From Macrolepiota albuminosa (Eukaryota; Basidiomycota; Agaricomycetes; Agaricales; Agaricaceae), in NCBI GenBank assembly GCA_027475525.1, contig JAMWFC010000052.1, positions 620,001 through 684,000 of the forward strand: a stretch of 64,000 bases of DNA. The letters are read 5' to 3'. This document shows positions 33,001-44,970 of the stretch, piece after piece. The notes beneath the pieces were generated by a model, which did not search any database, was not told the DNA's origin, and was given only the letters and a program-made list of their open reading frames with translations. The translations under genes were made by a program, and so were the position numbers. Position 1 is the first letter of the stretch. Every line of letters begins with the position of its first letter.

Positions 33001-34791
33001 AGCGCTATCAAAAGATTTTGTATCAAAACGATGTCAAATAAGAAGCAGAATAACTGACCTATCATTATCCGTCCATGGAATGATTTTGTTCCAACTGCTA
33101 TAACGACATATCGTCCAACCCCTTCGAGGACTTTACTCCCAGAGACAACGAAACAATCGGTATGTGCTGGCAAGTGACCATCTAATGGAGTTCAACACAA
33201 GATCAGAACGTCAATGGAACTGAAACCCAGTAAGAGAGACCACCTCTTTTGATGAACTCCATGCACTCTTCATAGCTCAACTTTCGCATAGCATCAGACT
33301 CTCCAGTGGCACCTGCCTCATCACATCGCACATGTTGGCCGGAAATAAAAACACCATCACAAGGAACTACTTCTCCTGGTTCAAGAAGGGCAATGTCGCC
33401 GACAACGACTTCCTGGAAGCATATATTTAAAGTTGTGAGCATTGTAAAACGGAGGATGACAAACTTTTGAATCGATGAAACATTCGACTCCGTTGCGAAT
33501 AATCTTGACTCCACGTTCCTCCTTCTTGTCATTGAGTTGCTTGAATTGACGTTCCTTTTGCCAGTCATTGAGAGACCCCACGATTACCTGTGGCGCAAGG
33601 ATATTCAGGTTTTTGAGAGGGAAAAGAATGAAAGTCAGGACTTACGACAATAGCAATTGCAACCATTATAGCAACACCTTCGACCCAATCAACTGGAGCT
33701 CCTCCTTCCGGTGGCCGAGGAGTGCCGAAGTCCTGGAAAAGTCCTAGCGCCAGAGATATGACAGCAGCAATTGATAGTAATACGAGGACTTTATCCTTGA
33801 GAGCTAACCACATGAGGAAAAGAAGCGACTTTGTCGGTCTTTTTGGCAACAGGTTTGGACCGTATACCCGTCTTCGCTCGTCGACAGAGGCGTCGAGAAC
33901 ATCGGGGCTCGGTTCGAGAATTTGTGAATTGGGCTCTTCTTTGTCCTTCCCTTCATCCTCATCCTGCATTATATCATGTCGCTGTGACGCGCCTTGACCT
34001 GCGCCCTTTCCCCATGGCCAACTTTGTTTATTCTTTTTTTCTGCCCTTTTTCTATCCCTTTGCTCTTGATCCTTTGCAGCCTGATACACAAGGGCACCTG
34101 AATTGTGGGCGAGGGCTTTGCTGCTCAGCCCTCTCTCACCGTCAGTTCCCAAACCTCTGAGAAGCGCATGAGTACCACCTAAATGACCCATTGCTGTGAG
34201 GTCACGCGGTGGGTTGACTAGATGTGCAAGCTGGAACGGTTTGAAAGCAAACGGATAAGGATTGAATTTCTTGTCTTGGTCAAGTTCCCGCTGATACGCG
34301 GTCCGTTCGTCAGCCTCAGAAATTCCTTCTCTTGTCTTTCCCTTTTTATAATTGGAAGAGACACTGGGAGGATGAGAATCAACGCGGAGTGTTTCGTGGC
34401 CCAGATCTGAGTGTTCGCGTGACGAAGCATCATGATTTTCATCTGGAACGGTTGTCCCAGAAGTCCCAGAAGCAAAACTTGGCCTACGCGAGTGGCTATA
34501 TTCGGGGTCGTTGTTGCGCAAGTCCTTTGAGGTCGCAAAACGTACCGACTGCCCTGAATGCACAGATGAGCGAGTAGAAAGAGTCGGAGAGGGCGGGGGG
34601 ATGTTTAACCAAGACCTGTCAAGTGAAGATCTTTCGTCTCCGCTCTCTACAGCAGTGAGGGTGGATGGAGAACGGGGAGGGTGGGGAGAAAGCAGATTAC
34701 TCTGCGGGGAAGCTTGTGCTTGGGAGGAAAGATCGTGAGTGCTTGCGTCGTCCACCTCGATGTGGGGAACATCGGAAGCTCGTGGGGACAT
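30051..34791 (-). CDS. PMC1: P-type Ca2+-ATPase, PMCA/PMC1 type
   Basis: The ATG at 34791 begins a 382-codon first exon (to 33646) with a long Ser/Pro-rich cytosolic N-terminus. About ten more exons follow. Motifs in order: VAVPEGLPLAVTLALAFAT, the phosphorylation loop VCTDKTGTLTTNSMTV with the catalytic Asp, KGASELL in the nucleotide domain, and the hinge VTGDGTNDGPALKEANVG. The C-terminal helices start with WINIIMDTFAALALATDP, and the last exon ends at 30051. These define type IIB calcium pumps, which in fungi load the vacuole or export calcium. The long N-terminal region is typical for fungal Pmc1. A 77-bp duplication at 32352-32505 breaks the nucleotide-domain exon; with one copy removed the frame runs from KNRDDF into SIDQARLND. 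Confidence 0.93.
32352..32505. repeat. perfect 77-bp tandem duplication (9 of 11)
   Basis: Copies 32352-32428 and 32429-32505 are identical. It shifts the frame of the calcium ATPase; collapsing it restores it. Confidence 0.97.
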
Positions 34792-37700
34792 TTCCCTCAA
34801 TTGGTTCGAAAAGTTGCAATATGTATGGTATGTATAAGGTTATCAATGGGGCAAGGCTGTGCGTGCAATCCCCTTTGGGTAACCGAGCCGGATCAATGAC
34901 TAGCCAAACCATGCTGCACAGCACTAGGTAGGGACCCTTACTTGATTTCCCACTGTTCACCTCCCTGCCCAACTCCTGCGCACTGTACTGCACTTGCTCA
35001 CCCTCACTCCACTATACTCCAGATGATTCACTCAGTTAATCACCATTGTTCCAAATCTCGGCCAAACACGTCATTGTCTCCCGCTCTGCATTTAATAACA
35101 CTGCCTTCACCGATCATTAGGGTGTACTCTCTTGTTTTTTTCGCAAATTTCCATGCCTTATCATCGTTGTAAGTCACTGGTGTCCATGCTTAGACCGTGC
35201 ACATATCGTCCACTCGAACAAAGATATCAGCTTCTGGTGACATGTATGTGTTTGTAGATCTACCATACTGCGCTCCGTAGCTCGGATTCGTGTTACTAAG
35301 GAACTCGGTCAGTTTCGCCCTTGTATCGTAAAAAGACTCGAGCATAGATCGACACTCAAGAGGTTGACGTCGTCGTCCGCTTTCAGGCCGCCTTGAATGG
35401 AAAGTCTTCTCCTTGGCAAACCCCTATTCGAGCATTATTGGCTTGGCTGCCGCGCAATGCCCCCGTGAATCAGGTTTCAATTGTTTCTTGGCTTGGCCCT
35501 AAGGCTCGCGAGCTTCCAGTGCCACTCTGCCTCTCTGGCGAAGTACAGTTGACCTCGCACAGCTTCCTCTTATACAGTCTACTTGTGTAGAAGATCATTC
35601 TTCACACATAATGTGGTTGTAGGTATGGCAAATAGCCTAACTACTAGTTCTTCATCAGCTTTTGTCTAGTGCTCAGTATGCTATGTATACCGTTGCTGTT
35701 CATACGATCTTATAGCTTATTAGTTTCAAGGCCATGACAACGCACACCTCTTGATATGTCTTAGTTCTCTGTAAGGTTTTTGTGAGTGATTACTATTGTC
35801 CATTGAAAGTAGACAGAAATCGTTACTATTGCAGTGTTATACAAAAAGCCATTGATTTAACTGTTCGGATAAGTCTTCCCAACGCTTACGATCGAACAAT
35901 GGGTCTGTCTGTGACAGCCGGTGAAGTGTTAACTTGCCTCGCGATGTTGTCGTGATTGTCATTAATCAATCCTGACCCTATCCTCGTGGGTCCTCGTGTT
36001 TAATGGCCCTCAATTACGTTTCAGGACGTTCGTGGCGTTTTACTGGGTTTCTTTCGGGTTTTTTGGCGATTTGAGTAATGCTGTATTTGATCTCCGTCAT
36101 GCGCAAGAATAATTTCGGTTATCGTGGAACAAATTCGGGATGAAGGCTTTATCAGAAAAAGATTTGTGTGCTTTAGTGTCTTATCGTGGATGATCAGTCA
36201 AGTACTTAGCTCCAGCTTGACTTTTCTATCAGTATACCAGATGGTCGTTCCCATAAGCTGCCACTTGGGCATGTGATTGGGAATGCGAGTAAGAGCTGTT
36301 TGATTGACATGATCCATTCTGCTTGTTAACTTAGAAGTTACACTAGGCAGCTACATGCTGTGAGGCCATCGACTTCGATGCCTGCCTGTTGACGTTTAAT
36401 AAGAAAGAACCCCTCAATAAGGTTTGGTCTGGAAGGCCAGCTGTGTGAGCTTTCTACGTAAAATGGTATTATGCTGCCTGTACTTATGGATTATTGATTT
36501 AGTATGCTTTTCTATTTAATCAGACTAAGATTATCCATACTACTCATCAAAAACCACCCTTATTATGGCTCTGGTCTCCACAAATCGATTGACGCTCGGG
36601 CGTAACAGTCAAGGTACTTCCGGAAATTTTATTAATCACGTCGTGCTATCATTATCGTACTGCGAAAGCTTTCAAGATATTTTTTGACTCGCGGACAATG
36701 TGAAGATCCGCATGCTGTGTACTTATGGCCGGGTCTTAAATTCTCCTCGTCAAGTGACCACTGTTAGATTCAGGGGTTCGGAGGTAAGTAGGGAGTTAGC
36801 CACTCAGCCGCCCAGTGCTGCTAGTATAAGTACCGGGCCACATTGACATCGTTTTCAAAAAACATCAGATCATCAGATCACTTTACAAAAAACTGGTGTG
36901 TGGTCATTTTTTTCATTTAAGTATCTCCAGGAGTATTCTGCAAAAAAAAAAAACACAATTTATGCATCAGCAGTCTTGAATGCTTATTTTTTCCCGAAGT
37001 ATTTTCTTTAACTGATACTTAAGAATATATGTAATGACGTTCCTTGGGACATGACTTTGTAATATGTCTATTATTCCATTTTCCGCACCGTAGATGTGAG
37101 TTCTCATTGATCATATATCATCATTGAAAGGTACTGTACCAAAGATTACGGAAAACAGTGGGTAATGAAGAAACTACAAGGTGAATAGTGTTGGGACGGC
37201 AGGCGTCACAAACGACATTCCGTTGGGGCAAGCGTGAGACCGGTCGGCACGCGGCGCCATTGTGCTCCCGGATGGGCGATGACGGATTACTCAGCCGGAC
37301 CGGAATGTCTAAATTACCAAGTACCTAATCCTGAGCTTGAAGGTCAATGCTCTTATCATGAACTCTTCATTTCACCCTGGTAAACAGGTTGTTTTCTGCT
37401 TGCAATTTCTGCGTAGCTTTCTTGAGCGCTACTAGTATAATAATCGCAAAAATTTCTCCAGAACCCCATTCTTCACAGAAAATTTCAGTTGATGTTTCCT
37501 TCCTTCATCAAAATGTAAGTTTTAACAGGTCCACCGTCTTGATCGCTGGGATCTGCACTTGACTTGGATTTATCATACAAAACCGTACACTCTGTCTCTC
37601 CGGCCACAGCAATCCTCATCTCGCCCATGCTTGAAGTGCTTCCCATGATTTCCTTCTATTTTTGAGAACATTCTAGGGCCTTCCATTCCAGAGCTTTGGG

Positions 37701-40438
37701 CGATCCGTGTGTATGTTGGGGCTGTTCTCCATAAAATGGTGTTTACAGATATGGAGATGTTTTCCTTCGCCTGCCACAGTTGATTGAACCTCCCTCGCTG
37801 ACATCGGACTCTGCATGTCAGAAGTTTTACGTCCCTTTGTATCAGTTCCAGCGCTCTAGGCTAGTCTCTCGCCCTTCGAAGCTTTTGAATCGAGGCTCAA
37901 AGACTAATATCGTCCAAAATCATGAGTAAAGAAACTTTACTTAGAAACTTTACTTTGGGCTTGTCCGCAAGTCAGTCTAGCTCTTGGAACCTTCCATCTC
38001 TTCCGCTTGGAAGAGAGAGCATCAGTCTCAAAAAGCATATCAAAAATAGTCGCGTAACGCTTACGGCCGGACAAAAATGTCGGACCAGAATTCATTCGAA
38101 TTCAATTCATTTTGCCACGTCCCAGAGTCAGTATTTATTTATGCACAGCGCCTTCTGGAATTTAAATGTTCACGTGTCTATACTCCATTCATTCAGGGTC
38201 GTCTTGATTAACGTATGGTTTGGTTGTCTCCACAGCTACCGTGGGTGCATGGATTTATGTACACCCTTTTTCATGACCCAGTCGACCATCTGAAATTTGA
38301 ATCGTCTCAAGAGGCAGAGTATGCGTTTGGTCGAATTAGTCAATTGAATCTGCCTTCTGGGCACCAAACTCGATTCAGTCTTGACTATTCCCTGATCAGT
38401 TAGGTACCGCCTTTTTATTATCTATCTCAAACTGATTGGTTCAATTATATGATTAAACAGAACCATTCCTATGGTCACTCTTGTATACCCAGCTGTGCAA
38501 TTGACCCTTGGGAGATAAAAAGTGATTGCCGCCTTGTTACATGCGACTGAGATCCTTGCATTGCCCCTTAAACAATCTTGCGATTGGTATCTTTACGGTT
38601 CACCTTCCCCTGAGAAATTTCATCCACAGCATACCCACTTCCGGACTAAGTTCATTTCGCATGCGACTAACTATGAGGATCTAGGAACATGTCTCATCTT
38701 CGAACTCAGATTTTCTTTTTAGAAGCAGTTGCAGTTGAATTTGGCATTTGAACAGTTGTTTGAGCGACAGTAGATAGTGGCTTGTTTCGCATGTGAATAT
38801 GTTCGATGTCTCCTTTTTCGCCTGAGTGACTTGTTCAAGTTCAGGGTAAGACAGCACTTAAGAAGTTCACTCTGATAAAGTTCTTGAATTTGGCTTTGCT
38901 CTCTGTTATGTCACTACCTCTATCTTTGCCGCTTTAGGTTGCTTTGCTCCTTGGAATTGAATTTGAAATGACAGTTCCGAGTGACTGGTGACATATTCAC
39001 GAGTCAACCTGAAGCGAATGAACCCAGATATGGCCCACTCAGATGATATGATGCTGCGAAGCTTCGCAGCTATCTCCATGGTTTTCTTATAGCGTGCTAC
39101 TGTTGGTTGCATAGAAAATGATGAATGCCATGACAGTGGCATGGAGATTGTTTACCATTACAGCTATACCTAGAGTTGTACAAGGATCTTTATTCTTGAC
39201 TGGTATGGTTACTGCTGAACCACAGGTTAATATGCCTTTGATGACCTTGAGGTTGCAATGACAGCTGGATGTAAAACGTGATTCGTGCCAAATATGCATA
39301 ATAAGTAATACTTTACATGATGCATGACGCAGCGCTCCTATATTCAGCTGGCTCCATGCAGTCATCAATTCATTCAAAGCATTACAGCACCCCAAGTCGT
39401 TCGCGCCACACTAGTACACTAGCTTGTCATATGTTGATGGCGAACCAGAGACTCGCTTCCATGCACAAGTCCTTGAGAAGATAGTGTTTGTATGGCTTAT
39501 TCGGCCCGTTATTTATGACCAGCAAGTGCGCCCATTCCTGATATTTTACTCTTGCAGCACCTGCTCTCGCCAACATTGCACACCAACAGATAATATTCTT
39601 GTGACGACTTCTTTGGTGCCTGGTTCTCTATTTCGCGGATACATGCAGCGTTGCTGATTGTACTCCCACTAGAAGCATCGAGATTCTTCCTCGAACCAGT
39701 GATTGTTGGTTGCACCAGTTCCTGTCCGTTCGTTTTGACTCAAACATACTTTACCATTTTCTCGCTCTCGTACGTCCCCGGGACATGGAACTTGTGTACA
39801 ATTTCCGCCGTTCTGAGCAATGACAAATTTATACGATGGATGGAGCGCGATTATTACGCAGCATGTACATGGATTATGATGGAATGAGAGAGATGAAAAG
39901 GTGGAATTCTGCAGGAAAAAAGGGATGATTCATCAATCCTTTGCATGGAAGCCTTAGGTCATTATACTTATGGGGTCATAAAAAAGCACTCGATACCAAC
40001 ACAGTTACTGTGCAATTTCCAACTTCTGAAGGATGAAGCGGGCAGTAACTTGCCGTATACGTACTCCTGCCTTGGTTGATGTCGACACGATATAAAGACG
40101 ATGCACACATGAATTTTTTGAACCAATGCCTGCTTTGTACCGAACTGCAATTTGCGACGCAGCACGTTGAAGGCTGCGGTTACGGTGACCACACCAAACG
40201 CTCCACCGAAAAAAAAATAAAACAAAATAATAAAATAAATAAAAGTGTTGAATGTCGTCGTCACGTGAACGGTAGTGGAGGTATCGATACTCGGCAACAA
40301 TCTTGTATGTACATGAACAGCATCAATGCATCTGATCTGATTGACAATTCAACCAAGATTGACAAGTTCCTTGATTAGCAAAAACTGAGATTGGGCAAGC
40401 ATAAAGCCAACATGAGCTAATTATCTAAATGCTAACAT
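34792..40438. other. 5.6 kb gene-poor interval
   Basis: The longest stretch without a supported gene. Near 35150-35590 (plus strand) there are coding-like pieces (DMYVFVDLPYCAP; NGKSSPWQTPIRALLAWLP), but I could not join them in phase with a credible start, so they may be a decayed gene. From 35600 to 37900 almost no frame is open; a short GC-rich island lies near 37200-37300. A few frames at 37920-39890 match no family. No terminal repeats or RNA genes were seen. Confidence 0.45.
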
Positions 40439-43400
40439 TCACATGAATTCCGGTGCAAGAGCGTCGTAAGCAGGGCAGAGGTTCCTAATTCAGAAGTCAG
40501 CAAGCGATTACAGACAAGGAGGGATTCACGTACTTCCAGTCTTCAGTGATAATTTGCGCTTTGGGGCCAGAAATGTTATCCTGAGGAGCTTCACCAAAAA
40601 CAATAGCCAAGCCAGCCTCCAAATGCCAATCAATGTGGCTGTGGGAAATCACGTCAGACTTGGGTCGTGGATAGTGTGAATGATGCAGACCAGTGCAGGA
40701 ACCAAGCTCCAGGATTATCCTAGACAAGGTCGTGAGCCTTCATGGATGGAGCGAGTGTCATATTTCTACATACACTGAAGAAGCGGAAGGTGACATTGCC
40801 ACCAGCAACTATATTAACACCTTAAATAATACTCCAAGGAATTCGAATGAAGACCACGTACTTGCGACAACGTCTCGCCTCGGAGGGTTGACATAGTTCA
40901 CAACATCAGTGTTGGCAGTTCGAACGATGTCAAAAGCATGTCCATGCACTTTTCAATCAGTCGTTATGAGCCTCACATACACTATTGGTAACTATACATA
41001 CGGTGGAAGGGATGCTCTAGAATACTTCTGTCAGTTTCAGGAGAACTATGATATGGAAAAGAGGGAAATGGCTTACGTCCTCCTCCAGGAATTGAAATCT
41101 CGACGAGTTTGTTGGGAGGAAGTAGGGAAACCTCGTATCTCCATAAGCGACGTTAAGGTCACTAAAGAACATGACATACTTGTTCCTGTACAAGGTTCAG
41201 TGAGAAAAATCAACCCTTAGCAAAGACCAAGCCTACAGATGGCAAGAGATCCTGAGGGTCCTTGGCACCACTCAGCAATTGAAGTAACACTGGTACTGTG
41301 GGTGAGACATAGGATATTCCATTGATGTCAAAGAAGGGAGGATGAGGCTGCACAACTAGATCAGGATATTCGTGCGGGACAGGCAAAAGTCACACTTGAC
41401 TGATCTGAAGATTAAGGGCCACATCTGCAGGGCCGTCACCGAGCTAATAGGGAGGTTTCTCATTTAATAATGACAATATTGCTGAGACGAGGTCAAGGAT
41501 ACCTTTCCAGGACCCTCAGATGCAATAGGCTGTCACCTCAGTTTAAGTTGTAAGTTGGAATATAGAGTTAATTTTTACTTACATGCATATCACCTTCAAA
41601 GAGCTTGACACCCGGGACATTGACGGTAGTAGGTTCTACTGCTGGCGCACCCATGTAGCGCAAGATAGCGAGGGCAAGGTCTGGATTTACTGCATGCGGG
41701 TATAATCAACTATTAGCCCTTCATTTATATGCCGATTTTACCCACAATTGGGGTTGGCCGCAGGCGACCCACCAGTGGGACTAGAGGAAGTTATTAGAAG
41801 TCAATTTGTAGCATGTCATTGTATTACTTACGGTGCACGAATCCAATAGTTATCAACTGTTTGGTTAGCATGCAGTATCACCGAAACACGTTGTGCTATA
41901 TAGAAAGCTTTTGTTGCTGACCCGGTTCACATGTATTAATGATGACGGACCAGCATAAATATCAAAGTTCTGGGCTGGGACGGGGTCATGTTCAATGCCA
42001 TCTAGTTCCATGACATCTAGTTGAAGTCTCATCAGGCCGCGGTGAAGATGCTCTGTAGTATTGAGAGTACTAACCCATCGTGTGATTATCAATGGAGAAG
42101 GTGAAAAATGGGCGGCAAGCCATAGAGAATATACGAAGCCTGGGGAGATGGTGGTAGGCAGAAACTGCAGGGTCAAATTGTGTTTCCTACCTGTATCGTT
42201 TGCCTTTTACGACATTGATGACAGCATAGGGCACCAGCGGTCCTCCATTATAGCGGCCAACACCATTGATCAAGGTTGAGTCTGGGACCCTGAAAAAAAA
42301 TCAGTTGAAAGAGTAAGCAATCAACGAAGAATAGTAATTTACGGAACAGATCCTGTCTTGAAAAAATCGAGCTGAGCAGCAGGAGCAAGCGTGTGATACC
42401 TTTGAATTATTCAGAATTGAGATATGGTAAAAAAAATTACCATACCAGTCAGATAGAGTGATAATGGTGCTTGCTGGAGAGAAGAGTGAATTGGAAAGAA
42501 AACGGATCATGACCCGAGATTTTACCATCGTCGACATCATAGAGGTGCTTCAGGGGATCCTCCGGATCTGAAAGACCATTAATGAGTAACTCGCAAAATT
42601 TCTATGCCCAAAGGTTGTTCACCGTAGACAGGGAAAACTCCTCGCAGACCATCACAGTATTGCGTAGAAAGATGAGAATGATACCTGTGTGACATTGCGA
42701 TTGGCGCTCAAACTCAAACTCAAAGCAGGAACAGACGCACCAAAAGTTTCCAGTCTGACCAGCTGTGTCAAACTCGTCTGAGGTCGGAGAGATAAGCATC
42801 ATCATAACCACGGCGAACTGATGCTTACAGGAAAATGTTGTATTCCTGTTGACGACCGTTAGCAGCTTCTATGCCATATCAAAGTAAAGTGAATACCCAC
42901 GGTGGTATCGGGCACTAAGCGCGCAAAATGTTAGGTCAGATCCAGCTCACCCTCACAGATTTATTATACCTGGGTGACAAATCTGGCAAAAGACTTTCAA
43001 CACGCCAGAAGGTACAAAAATTAGCAATAGTCCTTACGCTGGTCCATCCATGGCAGACGTGCGGGCTTGGAAGAATCCATGCCAATGCTTCAGCTTCCTT
43101 GAGTACTGTTCTTACATCATGATTGTACGTGAAGCTTACAATAGAAGTGCTCCTTCGCATACCAGGGTCGACAAGCTTGTTGTTGGTCGTGATCTAGAAA
43201 TTAATTATCAAGCAATGGGGTTCAAAGGACATCGTCAGAATTTCACACCTGTACTCTATCATTCTTGTTCACGGCAACCACTATTGTTATCGTTGGAGTA
43301 AGTTGGCAAAGCTTGGCGTGCTATCGTTGTCGCTCACCCGGGCCTGGAAACTTTCCGTTGATTACAACAGCACTGACAAAGGCTTCAGCAAGCTTCACGT

Positions 43401-43550
43401 CGAGATTATGAAATTGGATTACTCTCTCGTAAAACCATCTGGGGAAATTCTTGCGTTGACGACGTCAAAGTTGAACTGTTTCGTAGGAACCGCAGTAATG
43501 ACAGCTGGAAGAAGAAGAATTGCTATGAAGTTTGCAGAGAGCTGGACCAT
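40439..43550 (-). CDS. laccase (multicopper oxidase) in 30 exons
   Basis: A full laccase can be read from the ATG at 43550 to the TGA at 40439: 523 aa in 30 exons, all joins in phase with GT-AG borders. A signal peptide ([20 protein letters not shown]) is followed by [15 protein letters not shown]. The four copper motifs are intact: HWHGFFQ (L1), [14 protein letters not shown] (L2), HPFHLHGH (L3, split over two introns) and [16 protein letters not shown] (L4, with the cysteine split by an intron). Laccases oxidise phenols with reduction of oxygen to water and act outside the cell. The axial position after L4 is leucine. Typical basidiomycete laccase genes have roughly 8-15 introns, so 29 is extreme. 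One exon (GAACAA, near 41186) is only 6 nt and supplies two residues in [14 protein letters not shown]. Because exons are so short, no long open frame marks this gene. It is divergent from the siderophore-synthetase pair. Confidence 0.93.
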
Positions 43551-44970
43551 GTTCCTCGACGGGGGATAGCGAACATGTCTCTCCTACCAACGGGTTTTAA
43601 GGGAAATAATCTGCCTCATGGATATACTAACAGATGCGGAATGGGAGTGGCGTGGGGCATTTTTGGTTTCGCACATGACTTCATAGCATGTTCTGGCACC
43701 TAGAAACATGCGGTGAGGGAAAATTTCTGGCAAATATACCAAGGTTACCAAGGACGGGCGAGCCTATCGTATCATCTACATTGTGTACAGGGCATTAACT
43801 CTGGCCAACCTCAAGTCTTGGCAAGCAGAACTTCTCAATACAATTCACGATAGAGTAAGCCAAGATACATGGCCTGACACCGTGACGGACCTACAAGGCA
43901 GATTGACTGTTTGCTCCTGCCTGTCATATCTTGGCATGAGAGAATGAGACCGAGCATCGGATCGTCATCACGCCATGGGAGACTCGAGTAGCACTAAGTC
44001 CAGCAATTCCACAATCAACTTTAATCACTAATACTTTATGGAGCGATCATGTGGCGAACGTTTAAAAACTGATCTGATGGTCCAAATATAGGCCAGCTGC
44101 GAAGAATTGGATAACAGCACTCACCATTGAGCAGTAAAAATAGAGATGCAAATTTCGAAGTGATATACGCTGCGATCACTCAGCTCCCATGCCAAGGTCT
44201 TGGAATTAAGAACTTAAGTGTATACGGCATGGAAATCAAGCGTTGACGGAGAAAAGTGCGCTGAATTTTCCACGATACTCGGAAAGGTCGATGCCGGATC
44301 AGAAACGATGAAAATGCTTTTGTCTGCAAGAAGGCCGCAAGATTAATCTGTGGGAGAGGTAAAAAAACCAGTCTCAGCGTTGAAACTAGAAAGCGGGAAA
44401 AGATTCATAGCTTGGTGACCGCTGAGACATGCAAGGACCCTACAAACTGTGTTCTTCAACTTAGAAGAGTTAGGAGGGCATCATGTGCCTCATCCTGAGG
44501 GGTGGTCAATCTTCTTGCCTCGTAGATCGATTCATGGATGAGAGCCACCATTTGAGGAGGCTGAGAGGGTCTCGAGGAATATTTATTTTGCTGCAAGTAC
44601 AATTCGGCAATCGAGCCGAAACAAGAAGAGTGGCTGGGTAGTTACGAGCATGAGATGCGCCAAACCTACGTACTATAACACTTCTCTCATTGACGACTAC
44701 AAAGTAAGAGCTCTCTAGTGGTAAAGTTGATTCTCTAGTCCAGATTCTTCAGGGATTCATGCGTAAACTGTTGGGTCGAAATGGTGAACCTACAGTTCTC
44801 TAAAGGTCATTACACGGCCCACATGCCACGTCCACATCTATCGCCCGGTTCGCCGAAACAAATATCGACGGAGAATTCTTGACAAGCTTGACACGTCATC
44901 TTGTTGTCAGTATCTATGTATTTTTGTGAAGGATAACCACACTGGTTAGATACAGCTTCAAACTCGAACT
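43551..44970. other. divergent promoter region between laccase and NIS gene A
   Basis: 1.4 kb between two start codons on opposite strands. GATA-like words are present near 44930 (GGATAA) and 44948 (AGATAC), but not the perfect consensus of iron-responsive GATA factors. No gene supported. Confidence 0.5.

Noticed and set aside
31966..33057. 363-residue plus-strand frame within the calcium ATPase
   Set aside because: Antisense shadow that contains the duplicated 77-bp block twice and no protein motifs.
40439..43550. Laccase locus as a pseudogene because no long open frame exists
   Set aside because: All motifs are present and every splice junction keeps phase from signal peptide to stop, so it is an intact but heavily split gene.
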